Shown here one piece after another: positions 35,623-43,882 of a stretch of DNA of 64,000 bases. The position numbers and the translations under genes are program-made. Each line of letters begins with the position of its first letter. Within the stretch, counting starts at the first letter, position 1. The notes below the pieces were generated by a model. The model was not told where the DNA came from, did no database searches, and saw only the letters and a program-made list of their open reading frames with translations. The stretch spans positions 372,001 through 436,000 of the forward strand of contig DDEZ01000011.1 in NCBI GenBank assembly GCA_002336805.1, read 5' to 3'. Origin of the DNA: Bacteroidetes bacterium UBA1941 (GTDB lineage Bacteria > Bacteroidota > Bacteroidia > Chitinophagales > LD1).

Positions 35623-35652
35623 GCGGCTCCGGTTCATATCGGAGCCGTTTTG
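35623..35652 (+). terminator. Intrinsic terminator of ffh
   Basis: The stem cggctccg (35624-35631)/cggagccg (35640-35647) has an eight-base loop and is followed by ttttgtttt. Confidence 0.88.
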
Positions 35653-35667
35653 TTTTATATTCAGGCT

Positions 35668-36159
35668 ATGATCACGCTGAAACGGCTCACTCAGGATGAC
35701 TGGCAGACCTATAGAGATATCCGACTGGAATCTCTTAGAGAGGAGCCGTTATTCTTTGGCGGGCGTATCCATATAGAGGAAGCATTGACTGAGGCTGACT
35801 GGCGCGCCCGCCTCTCTGGCGGCCGGCAAAATGCCGTTTGGTGCCTGTGCGATGATGATACGCCGGTAGGACTGACAGGTGCGGTGCAGCAGCGTGATGA
35901 CCCGGATGGAGCACTGCTGGTCGCGTCATACATCAGGAGTCCATATCGGGCACAAGGGTACTCTGCATTTTATTATCAGGCGCGGATAGAATGGGCCCGC
36001 GGGGAGGGCTTCAAATATATAGACGTAGCACATCGCAAAGGCAATGATGCCTCCAGAGCAGCCAATCAAAAAGCTGGATTTCAATACACTCATACGGAAA
36101 GTGCACTATGGCCCGATGGTACCCACGATGACAAGATCTGCTACCGCCTCATTTTGTGA
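35668..36159 (+). CDS. GNAT-family N-acetyltransferase
   Basis: The 163-residue protein has the compact GNAT fold: MITLKRLTQDDWQTYRDIRL at the start, strand LVASYIRSPYRAQGYSAFYY with an acetyl-CoA loop of R-A-Q-G-Y-S form, and HRKGNDASRAANQKAGFQYT, the motif B helix. It probably acetylates an amine of a small molecule or protein; the substrate is unknown. ATG 35668 is the first sensible start; the frame extends upstream to a TTG at 35650 inside the ffh terminator. Confidence 0.85.
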   Translation: MITLKRLTQDDWQTYRDIRLESLREEPLFFGGRIHIEEALTEADWRARLSGGRQNAVWCLCDDDTPVGLTGAVQQRDDPDGALLVASYIRSPYRAQGYSAFYYQARIEWARGEGFKYIDVAHRKGNDASRAANQKAGFQYTHTESALWPDGTHDDKICYRLIL

Positions 36160-36192
36160 TTAACTCTTTCCCGCACGTATCCATTCAAATTT

Positions 36193-36200
36193 TACTTTCG
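36193..36200 (+). promoter_or_regulatory. -7-like box of tex
   Basis: TACTTTCG lies 66 bases upstream of the tex start codon, before a hairpin-forming leader. No clear -33 TTTG is visible. Confidence 0.35.
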
Positions 36201-36227
36201 CAGTCCATTTTTTATTAATTGTATTTA

Positions 36228-36261
36228 AGCCCTCTCCTTTGTAGAGGGTTGGGAGAGGTGA
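36228..36261 (+). repeat. Hairpin-forming intergenic repeat in the tex leader
   Basis: The segment contains ccctctcc, its complement tagaggg, and a second complement gggagagg. Either distal arm can pair with the first. I recall similar CCCTCTCC...GAGAGGG...GGGAGAGG elements scattered between genes in Bacteroidota genomes. It ends 4 bases before the tex ATG, so folding could mask the start. Confidence 0.6.
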
Positions 36262-36265
36262 TATC

Positions 36266-38401
36266 ATGGAAGATCATAGTAAGGAAATAGCCCGTCTGGC
36301 CAATGTGCCTGTCAAAGGAGTGATAGCTGTATTAGAGCTTTTCGCCGAAGGCGGCACGATACCATTCATAGCACGCTACCGCAAGGACAGGACAGGCAAC
36401 CTGGACGAAGTAGCCATCGGCCAGATAGAAGCACTAAAGAAGCAACTCGATGAATTTTATCATCGCAAAGAGGTAATCGTAAAGTCTATCACCGAGCAGG
36501 GTAAGATAACCGATGACCTGATGGCGAAACTCGATGCAGCTACCACACTCGCAGAGCTGGAAGACATTTACCTGCCATACAAGCCCAAACGCCGTACCCG
36601 CGCCATGATAGCCCGTGAGAATGGCCTGGAGCCGCTCGCGCACATCATAGACGAGATGACCGAGCGCAATCTGGATAAGGTAGCAGCAGGTTTTATCAAT
36701 GATAAGGTGCTGACTGCAGACGAAGCGCTGGCAGGTGCTCGTGATATCATAGCGGAGTGGATCAGCGAAGATGCTGACGTGCGCTCCAAAGTACGCCGCA
36801 AATTTGAGCGCTTTGGCAAGACCATCGCTATGGTGTGGCCTGACAAAAAAGAAGAAGGCGCAAAATACCGCGACTACTTTGAGTACTCTGAGCTGGTGTC
36901 TAAGATACCTTCACACAGGATCCTTGCAGTATTCCGCGGCGTCACTGAGGGCATCCTGCGTATGAGTATAGAGCCGGAGGAGGAGTTTGTACTGCAGGAC
37001 CTCGAGCGCATGTATATAGAGGGTAGCGGCCCCTGTCAGGATCAGTTTAAGAAGGCCATTAAAGATTGCTACAAGCGCCTGTTGCAGCCGCAGTTTGAGA
37101 CTGAGTTTCGCATGCTGCTGCGCGATAAGGCTGAAGAAGAGGCGATCAAAGTTTTCGCGGAGAACCTGCGCCAGCTCTTGCTATCATCTCCCCTGGGGCC
37201 GAAGCGTATCCTGGCTATAGATCCGGGTATCCGCACAGGCTGTAAGATCGTTTGCCTGGATGAGAAGGGCGACCTGCAAAAGACCGATCTCATATTCCTG
37301 CTGGATAATGCAAGCAAAGACCAGGAGGCAGCCGCAAAACTCAAACACCTGGTCGAGCGCTATCAGATCGATGCCTTTGCCATAGGCGATGGTACGGCAG
37401 GTCGCGAGACCGAAAAGTTTGTGCGCAGTATCACATTTGATCATCCGGTACAGCTCTATATGGTGAATGAAGATGGTGCATCTGTATACTCCGCTTCAGA
37501 GGTGGCGCGTGAGGAATTTCCCGATCAGGATGTGACGGTGCGTGGTGCCGTGTCTATAGGGCGCAGGCTCATGGACCCGCTGGCAGAGCTGGTCAAGATC
37601 GATCCCAAATCTATAGGTGTAGGCCAGTACCAGCATGACGTGAATCAATTTCGTCTCAAAGATAAACTGGACCAGACGGTAGTCTCCTGCGTGAATGCAG
37701 TCGGCGTGAACCTCAACACAGCCAGTAAGCATCTGCTATCATACGTATCAGGTATCGGGCCGACACTGGCGGAGAATATCATCATCTATCGTAAGCAGGT
37801 CGGCAAATTCTCATCCCGAAAACAACTCAAAGAAGTACCGCGCCTGGGTGATAAAGTCTATGAGCAGTGTGCTGGATTCCTCCGTATCAAAGATGGCGAA
37901 AACCCACTCGACGCCAGTGCAGTCCACCCCGAAGCATATGCACTGGTAGAGAAGATCGCCAAGGACCTCCGCACCGATGTGAAGCAACTGATAGGTAACG
38001 AAAGCAAGATAGCGGAGGTAAAACCTGAAGCATATATCTCAGGCACTGTAGGCACGCATACGCTGAATGATATCCTCGCGGAACTCCGGAAGCCGGGCCT
38101 TGATCCTCGTAGTGAGGCAGAGCAGTTTGAGTTCTCACATGAGGTTTTCAAGATAGAAGATGTCAAGGTGGGTATGGTACTGCCGGGTGTAGTGACCAAT
38201 ATCACACGCTTTGGTGCTTTCGTAGATGTAGGTGTCAAGCAGGATGGCCTTGTACACGTTTCTCAGATAGCAGATAAATTCATCAGTGATCCATCTGCTG
38301 CACTAAAGTTGAACCAGAAGGTAACGGTCAAAGTGGTGGAGGTAGATATCCCGCGAAAGCGTATCAACCTGACCATGAAGCCATCGATGCTGGCCTCTTA
38401 G
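36266..38401 (+). CDS. tex: Tex-family RNA-binding transcription accessory protein
   Basis: The 711-residue protein has the Tex domain order: helical N-domain (FAEGGTIPFIARYRKDRTGN), an RNase H-like YqgF domain (ILAIDPGIRTGCKIVCLD, near residue 310), helix-hairpin-helix (LLSYVSGIGPTLAENIIIYR) and a C-terminal S1 domain (GVVTNITRFGAFVDVGVKQD). It is a cytoplasmic nucleic-acid-binding protein related to eukaryotic Spt6. It is slightly shorter than the usual 750-780 residues but no domain is missing. A hairpin repeat lies immediately before the start codon. Confidence 0.94.
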   Translation: MEDHSKEIARLANVPVKGVIAVLELFAEGGTIPFIARYRKDRTGNLDEVAIGQIEALKKQLDEFYHRKEVIVKSITEQGKITDDLMAKLDAATTLAELEDIYLPYKPKRRTRAMIARENGLEPLAHIIDEMTERNLDKVAAGFINDKVLTADEALAGARDIIAEWISEDADVRSKVRRKFERFGKTIAMVWPDKKEEGAKYRDYFEYSELVSKIPSHRILAVFRGVTEGILRMSIEPEEEFVLQDLERMYIEGSGPCQDQFKKAIKDCYKRLLQPQFETEFRMLLRDKAEEEAIKVFAENLRQLLLSSPLGPKRILAIDPGIRTGCKIVCLDEKGDLQKTDLIFLLDNASKDQEAAAKLKHLVERYQIDAFAIGDGTAGRETEKFVRSITFDHPVQLYMVNEDGASVYSASEVAREEFPDQDVTVRGAVSIGRRLMDPLAELVKIDPKSIGVGQYQHDVNQFRLKDKLDQTVVSCVNAVGVNLNTASKHLLSYVSGIGPTLAENIIIYRKQVGKFSSRKQLKEVPRLGDKVYEQCAGFLRIKDGENPLDASAVHPEAYALVEKIAKDLRTDVKQLIGNESKIAEVKPEAYISGTVGTHTLNDILAELRKPGLDPRSEAEQFEFSHEVFKIEDVKVGMVLPGVVTNITRFGAFVDVGVKQDGLVHVSQIADKFISDPSAALKLNQKVTVKVVEVDIPRKRINLTMKPSMLAS

Positions 38402-38402
38402 A

Positions 38403-40451
38403 TCATATAGGCAGTGCTACATAAAAGGAAGCACCCTGATCAGCTCCGCCCTTTGCGTAAATCACACCGCCATGGTTCTTTACGATGGTCTTGCAGATAG
38501 CTAGACCCACGCCGGACCCAAAATACTGGCTCTTGGCATGAAGGCGTTGGAATGGTTCAAATATTTTTTCAGCATACGCCTGCTCGAAGCCTATACCATT
38601 ATCAGTGAGCGTGATCAGGTGGTATATAGTATCTGTATCAGGCAATCCATGTCCGATGGCTGAGCCAGCAAGCTGCTCGCTCGTGATGTTTATTTCTATC
38701 GGACCATCAGCAGCAGCATATTTGATCGAGTTGCCTATCAGGTTGTGAAAGAGCTGATACATCTGAAAGGATACGCCCTGTATGACAGGTAGCTGACCTG
38801 CAGTGATAGTGATATTTCTTGGCTCACCGGGGGTAATAAATTCCTCTCGGATACGGTCTATTATACTATTCAGATCTACTGTCTCAAACTGTGAGGATAC
38901 ATCATGCGCTTTGGAGTATATCAGCAGGTCTTCTATGAATTGCTGCATGTTATTGCTAGATGCAATGATACGCTGCAAGAGGTCTTTTTTGCGCTCATCT
39001 GTGGTGTGGGCCTCAGGGTCCAGTATCATATTGGCAAAGGTGCGGATCTTGCGCAGTGGCTCCTGCAGGTCATGGCTCGCTACATGATTAAATGCCCTCA
39101 GCTCCTGGTTTTTGGCTTTGAGTGCTTCGTTGTTTTCCTCCAGTAGTTTATTGTTTGCTTTCAGCCGCTCCTCGGCTACCTTTCTTTCACTCAGGTCGCG
39201 TGTCACCTTAGAGAATCCGGTCACTGTACCGTCTACGTCGTGTAGCGCGGTCATCACTACACTACCCCAGAATCTGGTTCCATCCTTGCGCACCCGCCAG
39301 CCTTCGTGGGTAGCGCGACCCTCTCTCGTAGCTATCCCTATCAGATGCTCAGGCAGCTGTGCTACGCGGTCCTGATCGGTGTAGAATATCCGGAAATTTT
39401 TGCCTACTACTTCGTCTGCTGTATATCCCTTTATCTTGCTCGCTCCTACATTCCAGTTTCTGATCGTACCATCAGTATCTATCAGTATGATGGCGTAGTC
39501 CTGTACCTCCGCTATCATTTTCTGGTATTGCTCTTCATTCCTGCGCAGCAGTTCATCTTTCTCCTGCAGATCGTAGTTGAGCTCGCTGATCTTCAGGTTG
39601 GCTTCTGCTGTGTCTGTGATCTTGTGCGCCACGCACAGCACGCCATATACACCGGTGCCGCCATCAGTGAGTGGCAGCAGGTGTACGTCAAAGAAGTCTT
39701 CCTGATTCAGCAGTGATTTGGTCCGGGTATACCGGATGGTTTCTCCGGTCAGTGCTTTTTTTAGGTCATTATGTAGTGGTGAGTCGCCTACGGTCGGAAA
39801 TAGATCAGCTATACTTCTGCCCGTCACATCTTGCAGTATAAAGCCATAACGGTCCAGTGCCTTTTTATTCATAGCTATCAGCCGCTCATCTTTGTCAAAG
39901 GCCATGATAAGGTCCATGCTGGAGTTGATGAGGGCCTCGGCAAACTGGTTGCCTTTGCGGAGTCGTTCATTCTGCAGCTCTATGAAGGTGCGGAAAGAGG
40001 TGGATGTCACCTCCTGCAGGTAGTAGTCTATTTCTTCGCTCAGCTCCCGATATAGCTGAAAGTCCTGCGTATATCGCGGTACGAAATGCATCAGCGCCGT
40101 ACGGCGGATATAGTGTGCCTTGGTGATGTCCTCTGCCACGAGCTGGTCCCTGCTCATCATAGGCAGCTGGTTGTTTACCCATTTCTCCATGGCGTCTGCT
40201 ATCTGCTCCTTCATCTCACCGCGTACCAGATAGCTCCAGAAGTCACGCGTAGGCTCCAGAGAGAGTGCTATGCGGCTTTCGGGTGGTATAGCGGAGAAAT
40301 ATTTCATGATAGGGGCTTCCACCTCTTCTGACAGGCGCCACTGCAGGTCTATAAACTCCTCCAGGTGCTGCTCCAGCAGATAGGCTATATATCGCGGCAG
40401 GTGGTGCAGGCCCTTTTTGATCTCAGGTCTGGTCGATGCTACTATTTTCAT
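38403..40451 (-). CDS. PAS-domain sensor histidine kinase
   Basis: The 682-residue protein has a helical N-terminal sensor region (1-175, resembling RsbR-N/globin-like sensors), two PAS domains (DLIMAFDKDERLIAMNKKAL and YAIILIDTDGTIRNWNVGAS), a coiled coil, a HisKA domain with phospho-acceptor His460 (VASHDLQEPLRKIRTFAN), and an HATPase domain (FHNLIGNSIKYA, LTDNGIGFEQAYAEKIF, GSGVGLAICKTIV). No membrane segment is seen, so it is cytoplasmic. Its ATG overlaps the stop of the upstream response regulator by four bases, so the two are coupled. The signal is unknown; PAS domains could hold a heme, flavin or small ligand. Confidence 0.92.
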   Translation of the reverse strand: MKIVASTRPEIKKGLHHLPRYIAYLLEQHLEEFIDLQWRLSEEVEAPIMKYFSAIPPESRIALSLEPTRDFWSYLVRGEMKEQIADAMEKWVNNQLPMMSRDQLVAEDITKAHYIRRTALMHFVPRYTQDFQLYRELSEEIDYYLQEVTSTSFRTFIELQNERLRKGNQFAEALINSSMDLIMAFDKDERLIAMNKKALDRYGFILQDVTGRSIADLFPTVGDSPLHNDLKKALTGETIRYTRTKSLLNQEDFFDVHLLPLTDGGTGVYGVLCVAHKITDTAEANLKISELNYDLQEKDELLRRNEEQYQKMIAEVQDYAIILIDTDGTIRNWNVGASKIKGYTADEVVGKNFRIFYTDQDRVAQLPEHLIGIATREGRATHEGWRVRKDGTRFWGSVVMTALHDVDGTVTGFSKVTRDLSERKVAEERLKANNKLLEENNEALKAKNQELRAFNHVASHDLQEPLRKIRTFANMILDPEAHTTDERKKDLLQRIIASSNNMQQFIEDLLIYSKAHDVSSQFETVDLNSIIDRIREEFITPGEPRNITITAGQLPVIQGVSFQMYQLFHNLIGNSIKYAAADGPIEINITSEQLAGSAIGHGLPDTDTIYHLITLTDNGIGFEQAYAEKIFEPFQRLHAKSQYFGSGVGLAICKTIVKNHGGVIYAKGGADQGASFYVALPI

Positions 40452-40918
40452 GGCTGGATATATTTGGCATCCTGCAGCAGCACAAAATCCTCTCTCGCCG
40501 GCCTGCGGTGACCCGACCATGTCATACCACCCAGTAGCTGTATCATTTCCTTCAGCCCGCTAAATGAACTCGGCTTGCGTATATAATGGTCTGCCCCCTG
40601 GCGGTACATATCATCTATCTGGTCCGGATTGCCGGAGGTAGAGTAGATGATGATAGCTATCTGCCGCAGCGTCTCGCTGCTACGAATCTCTGTCAGGCAT
40701 TCGCGCCCGTTTTTGATGGGCATATTCAGGTCCAGCAGTAGTATGTCAGGCAGCTTATCAGGGTTGATCTCTCGCAGATAGGCCATGAGTTCTTTGCCGT
40801 TGACTGAGGTATGAAGGGTAGCATCCGGCATGCAGGCCGCCAGCGCCTCTGCAAAAAGCTCTCTGTCATCTTCATCATCATCAGCCAGCAATATACTGAG
40901 CTCCTTTTGTACAGGCAT
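40448..40918 (-). CDS. Single-domain response regulator (Rcp1/CheY-like)
   Basis: The 156-residue receiver domain has the acidic pocket LADDDEDD (residues 11-18), phospho-acceptor Asp63 in LLLDLNMP, Ser/Thr in IYSTSGNP and Lys115 in IRKPSS. There is no output domain, so it signals through protein contacts, as Rcp1-type regulators do with phytochrome-like kinases. It is first in a two-gene operon with the PAS kinase, with a four-base ATGA overlap. Confidence 0.92.
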   Translation of the reverse strand: MPVQKELSILLADDDEDDRELFAEALAACMPDATLHTSVNGKELMAYLREINPDKLPDILLLDLNMPIKNGRECLTEIRSSETLRQIAIIIYSTSGNPDQIDDMYRQGADHYIRKPSSFSGLKEMIQLLGGMTWSGHRRPAREDFVLLQDAKYIQP

Positions 40919-41018
40919 ATAGTGTGTGTGTATGGTATGTCAAGGAAGAATAATATGACAGCAAAAGTCATGCTGCAAAATCAACCCCTTTTTGAGGTTT
41001 TATTTTCCCTTTGAAAGG

Positions 41019-41066
41019 ATCAAGAAGAATTAAAGGCCGCATTTGCGGCCTTTAATTCTTCTTGAT
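41019..41066 (-). terminator. Strong hairpin terminator after the copper-monooxygenase-like gene
   Basis: A perfect 22-base-pair inverted repeat with a four-base loop begins 2 bases beyond the stop codon at 41068. It also separates this gene from the response regulator operon, which starts at 40918. Confidence 0.88.
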
Positions 41067-41067
41067 A

Positions 41068-42687
41068 TTATTCTTTTACGAACCGATGAGTGCTGGATAG
41101 ACCGGCAGCATCAGTGACCCTGATGAAGTAGATACCGGAAGAGAGCCCCGACAGTGATACCTGTCCGCTGCGCTCGGGCGCTGTGGCCGTCCTTACTACC
41201 TGACCGGCTACGTCAGTGAGGTTTATCTCCTTCACTTCCTCTGCACTCTCGTAGTAAAGTGTGGTTTTAGCCGGGTTAGGATAGATACGGATCAGTTTGT
41301 CGCTATTCACTGCTGCTACTGCATTAGGCCCGGTAGTGGTGTCTACTATCTCGAGGCGTGGCTGGCAGTTGAGGTAGTGCGCATCGTGAGATGCGGTATC
41401 TATGATGATATTCTCATCCCCATTCTGATATACCAGGTAGGAGAAGTAAAAGAGCATCATCTCGTCTGTAGTAGACTCACCGGCAGTCACAGTCTGCAGC
41501 GGCCTCGGACCGTCAGGGTTATTGTAGGTATTGTCATAGGTAGCTATACCATATAGGGTAGAGCTGGCAGGTATCTTGATCGGCTTCTGGAATGGATGGA
41601 ATCCCTGCCAGTGAAAATCCCATTTAGGTATATCTACCAGTGGGATAGTGTCTCCGGCGGGTGATACAGCCCAGGCCTTCATACTGCGGCACACGAGGTG
41701 CGCATGTGGAGCCACGCCTAATATTGTGACATTCACCGCCGGTATAGCATACTGCTCGTGAAATGTTTTGACGGAGTCTGCCGGTATCACTATGGGACCA
41801 TCGGTCATGCTTGTGATGTAGTTGAGGATAGGAGCCAGAGATACGTTTCGGGTACCAGAGGTGCCACCTTGTACGTACTTGATGTTGACTCTGGTAGAAT
41901 CCAGCTTTCCCTGTGCCGATACAGGGTAATGTATCTGTACCACTATGCGCGCGCCTGCTGGTATTTTGATACCCATACCGGCAGGGGTGCTGTAGACACC
42001 GGATCCCGGTACCCATCCATTGATCAGCGTAGACTTTTGGCTACCGGTCCCGCCAAAGTTAGTATACCCCGGGCCGCTCCCTGCGCTATCCAGCGCGGTG
42101 AGGAGTGCCGAGGACGTATCCTGATATACCAGTACATGGTGTACAGCGCTGCGGTCTCCAGGTATTACTTCTATACTCTTGATAAACTGAGCTGAGGATA
42201 GTGGATTGGTGATCACGAAGCAGCGGTAGAGGTCATTGCCGGTATATGGCACCGTATAGTCAGGTATCCTGCCTGTCAGGTCAGGATTAGTGATCTGCAC
42301 ACTGGAGGTAAATACCGGCGGCGGCGGAGCCAGGGTAGTATCGCCCAGAGGACCACCCGCATCTACCCATGCCGCTATCGTCTGTATCTCCTGATCAGAC
42401 AGTATGTGCATATCAGCATACTTCTGGTAGGAGGTATTAGGCAGGTAGGGAGGCATGATCTTGCTGGTCACATCATGCTTCATAGGCTGCATCTCCAGAA
42501 AGGCATCATGATACGACATCAGCGAAAAAGGAGCGATACCTGTCGGATTGTGGCAGGTACTGCAGTGGGAGTACACTATACATGCGATAGACGAGGACCA
42601 GGTCGGTACCGTATCAGTACCGGCAGCACCGGCGGTCCACGGCGCCAGCAGGCAGGTCGCTATCAGGGCATGGAAAAGTCTTTTCAT
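41068..42687 (-). CDS. T9SS cargo with cytochrome c and copper type II monooxygenase-like domains
   Basis: The 539-residue protein has a signal peptide, one heme c site (IVYSHCSTCHNPTGIAPF), then a domain like the two halves of peptidylglycine alpha-hydroxylating monooxygenase. The copper ligands appear as SAVHHVLVYQ (His-His), VAPHAHLVCRSM (His-x-His) and TTDEMMLFYF (Met). The C-terminus (IRIYPNPAKTTLYYES) is a T9SS type A domain. A heme domain upstream of such a module could feed it electrons, in place of ascorbate. The enzyme should act outside the cell; the substrate is unknown. Confidence 0.8.
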   Translation of the reverse strand: MKRLFHALIATCLLAPWTAGAAGTDTVPTWSSSIACIVYSHCSTCHNPTGIAPFSLMSYHDAFLEMQPMKHDVTSKIMPPYLPNTSYQKYADMHILSDQEIQTIAAWVDAGGPLGDTTLAPPPPVFTSSVQITNPDLTGRIPDYTVPYTGNDLYRCFVITNPLSSAQFIKSIEVIPGDRSAVHHVLVYQDTSSALLTALDSAGSGPGYTNFGGTGSQKSTLINGWVPGSGVYSTPAGMGIKIPAGARIVVQIHYPVSAQGKLDSTRVNIKYVQGGTSGTRNVSLAPILNYITSMTDGPIVIPADSVKTFHEQYAIPAVNVTILGVAPHAHLVCRSMKAWAVSPAGDTIPLVDIPKWDFHWQGFHPFQKPIKIPASSTLYGIATYDNTYNNPDGPRPLQTVTAGESTTDEMMLFYFSYLVYQNGDENIIIDTASHDAHYLNCQPRLEIVDTTTGPNAVAAVNSDKLIRIYPNPAKTTLYYESAEEVKEINLTDVAGQVVRTATAPERSGQVSLSGLSSGIYFIRVTDAAGLSSTHRFVKE

Positions 42688-42796
42688 ACATTGGTTTTTG
42701 GTATGATTTAAAAATAAATAAAAGGTTTAACATGAAGCCACTTTTGTCACAGATTTGTCACGACCTGTGCAAGGGGGAGAACTTTGTTAAAAATGA

Positions 42797-43720
42797 TCAG
42801 CGGCTGCGCAGGTCGCGGCGCAGCGTGTCAAACTCAGGATCATACCGCTCACTGCGGATGTAGAGGTAAAGGAAGAAAATGGACATCCCATTGAAGATAT
42901 GCCAGAGGCTGTGCGGGGTCACCCTGCCCAGGTCGGTGCAGAATATGTGCTTGATATCCATCTCAAAGAGGATACCTGCTATCACGATACTCACAAAGGT
43001 GGCTATCAGGTAGTCCTTATTGGTCTGGCCCGGGTCTTTCATCTCCAGGTACACGCCGGCTATGACCAGCAGGCCCACTATAGTGGCCACTGCAGGATGT
43101 ATGATATGCATCTCCAGGTGAAACGAGAGGAATACATATAGCGCCGAGAAGATAGCAATGAAGACGAGCCGCTCCGTAGATCTGCGGATATTGGTAGGTT
43201 TCTTCATCACTGTGAGCACCACACGGTGGGTGAAGTACATCAGCGGGAATAGCGAAATACTATACACCGCAGAGAAATCCATGTCAGAGAAGAAGTCTAT
43301 GAGTGAAGAGTGAAAAAGCGTACTGCCCATAAACGTATAAAGCGCCACTGCCGCCAGTGTAAAGGAGTAAAATCTATTGGCAGTGATCAGATTGTACGCG
43401 CGTTTCTTTTTGATATCCTCCATGCCTTTGCTAAAGCAAAAGATGGCTATGATCAGGTAGATGAAATTGGTAAACGTATTGAACGGCTGGCGTACGATCC
43501 GCTTCATATCTGTAAACTCGCAGAAGAATTTATCTATGCCCTCCTCGGCCTGGTATTTTTCCCAGAAACCATGCCCGTAAAAGAAATGATTCATAGCAGC
43601 TATCAGCATCGCAAAAAGGAATGTAGCTACAATGCTCAAAAGGATACGCTCTCTATAAGCCTCCCAGAATAACCTGCTCAGAAACACCATGTGCCTCCTG
43701 AACCTAAAACTCCAATGCAT
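42797..43720 (-). CDS. CREST/ceramidase-like multipass membrane protein
   Basis: The 307-residue protein has about seven hydrophobic segments. The conserved points of the CREST superfamily (alkaline ceramidase, PAQR receptors, Per1) are present: CEFTDMKRIVRQPFNTFTN, GSTLFHSSLIDFFSDMDF (Ser, His, Asp), and TPHSLWHIFNGM (His-x3-His), which would bind a catalytic metal in the membrane. I take the ATG at 43720. Bacteroidota make sphingolipids, so a lipid amidase role is plausible, but this is inferred from the motif pattern only. Confidence 0.68.
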   Translation of the reverse strand: MHWSFRFRRHMVFLSRLFWEAYRERILLSIVATFLFAMLIAAMNHFFYGHGFWEKYQAEEGIDKFFCEFTDMKRIVRQPFNTFTNFIYLIIAIFCFSKGMEDIKKKRAYNLITANRFYSFTLAAVALYTFMGSTLFHSSLIDFFSDMDFSAVYSISLFPLMYFTHRVVLTVMKKPTNIRRSTERLVFIAIFSALYVFLSFHLEMHIIHPAVATIVGLLVIAGVYLEMKDPGQTNKDYLIATFVSIVIAGILFEMDIKHIFCTDLGRVTPHSLWHIFNGMSIFFLYLYIRSERYDPEFDTLRRDLRSR

Positions 43721-43882
43721 AATATATCTTCGGTGACAGATGAAATCAGAGCTACAAGTTAAGATACTTTGCGCTAAATGCCTACGCCTGCCTCCGATAC
43801 CCGGTGCCGGCTGGCTAGTCACTGAATATCGGTTTCCGCTTTTGGGGCTTTCAGTTATATTAGGCTCCTCAATTTTTACGGC

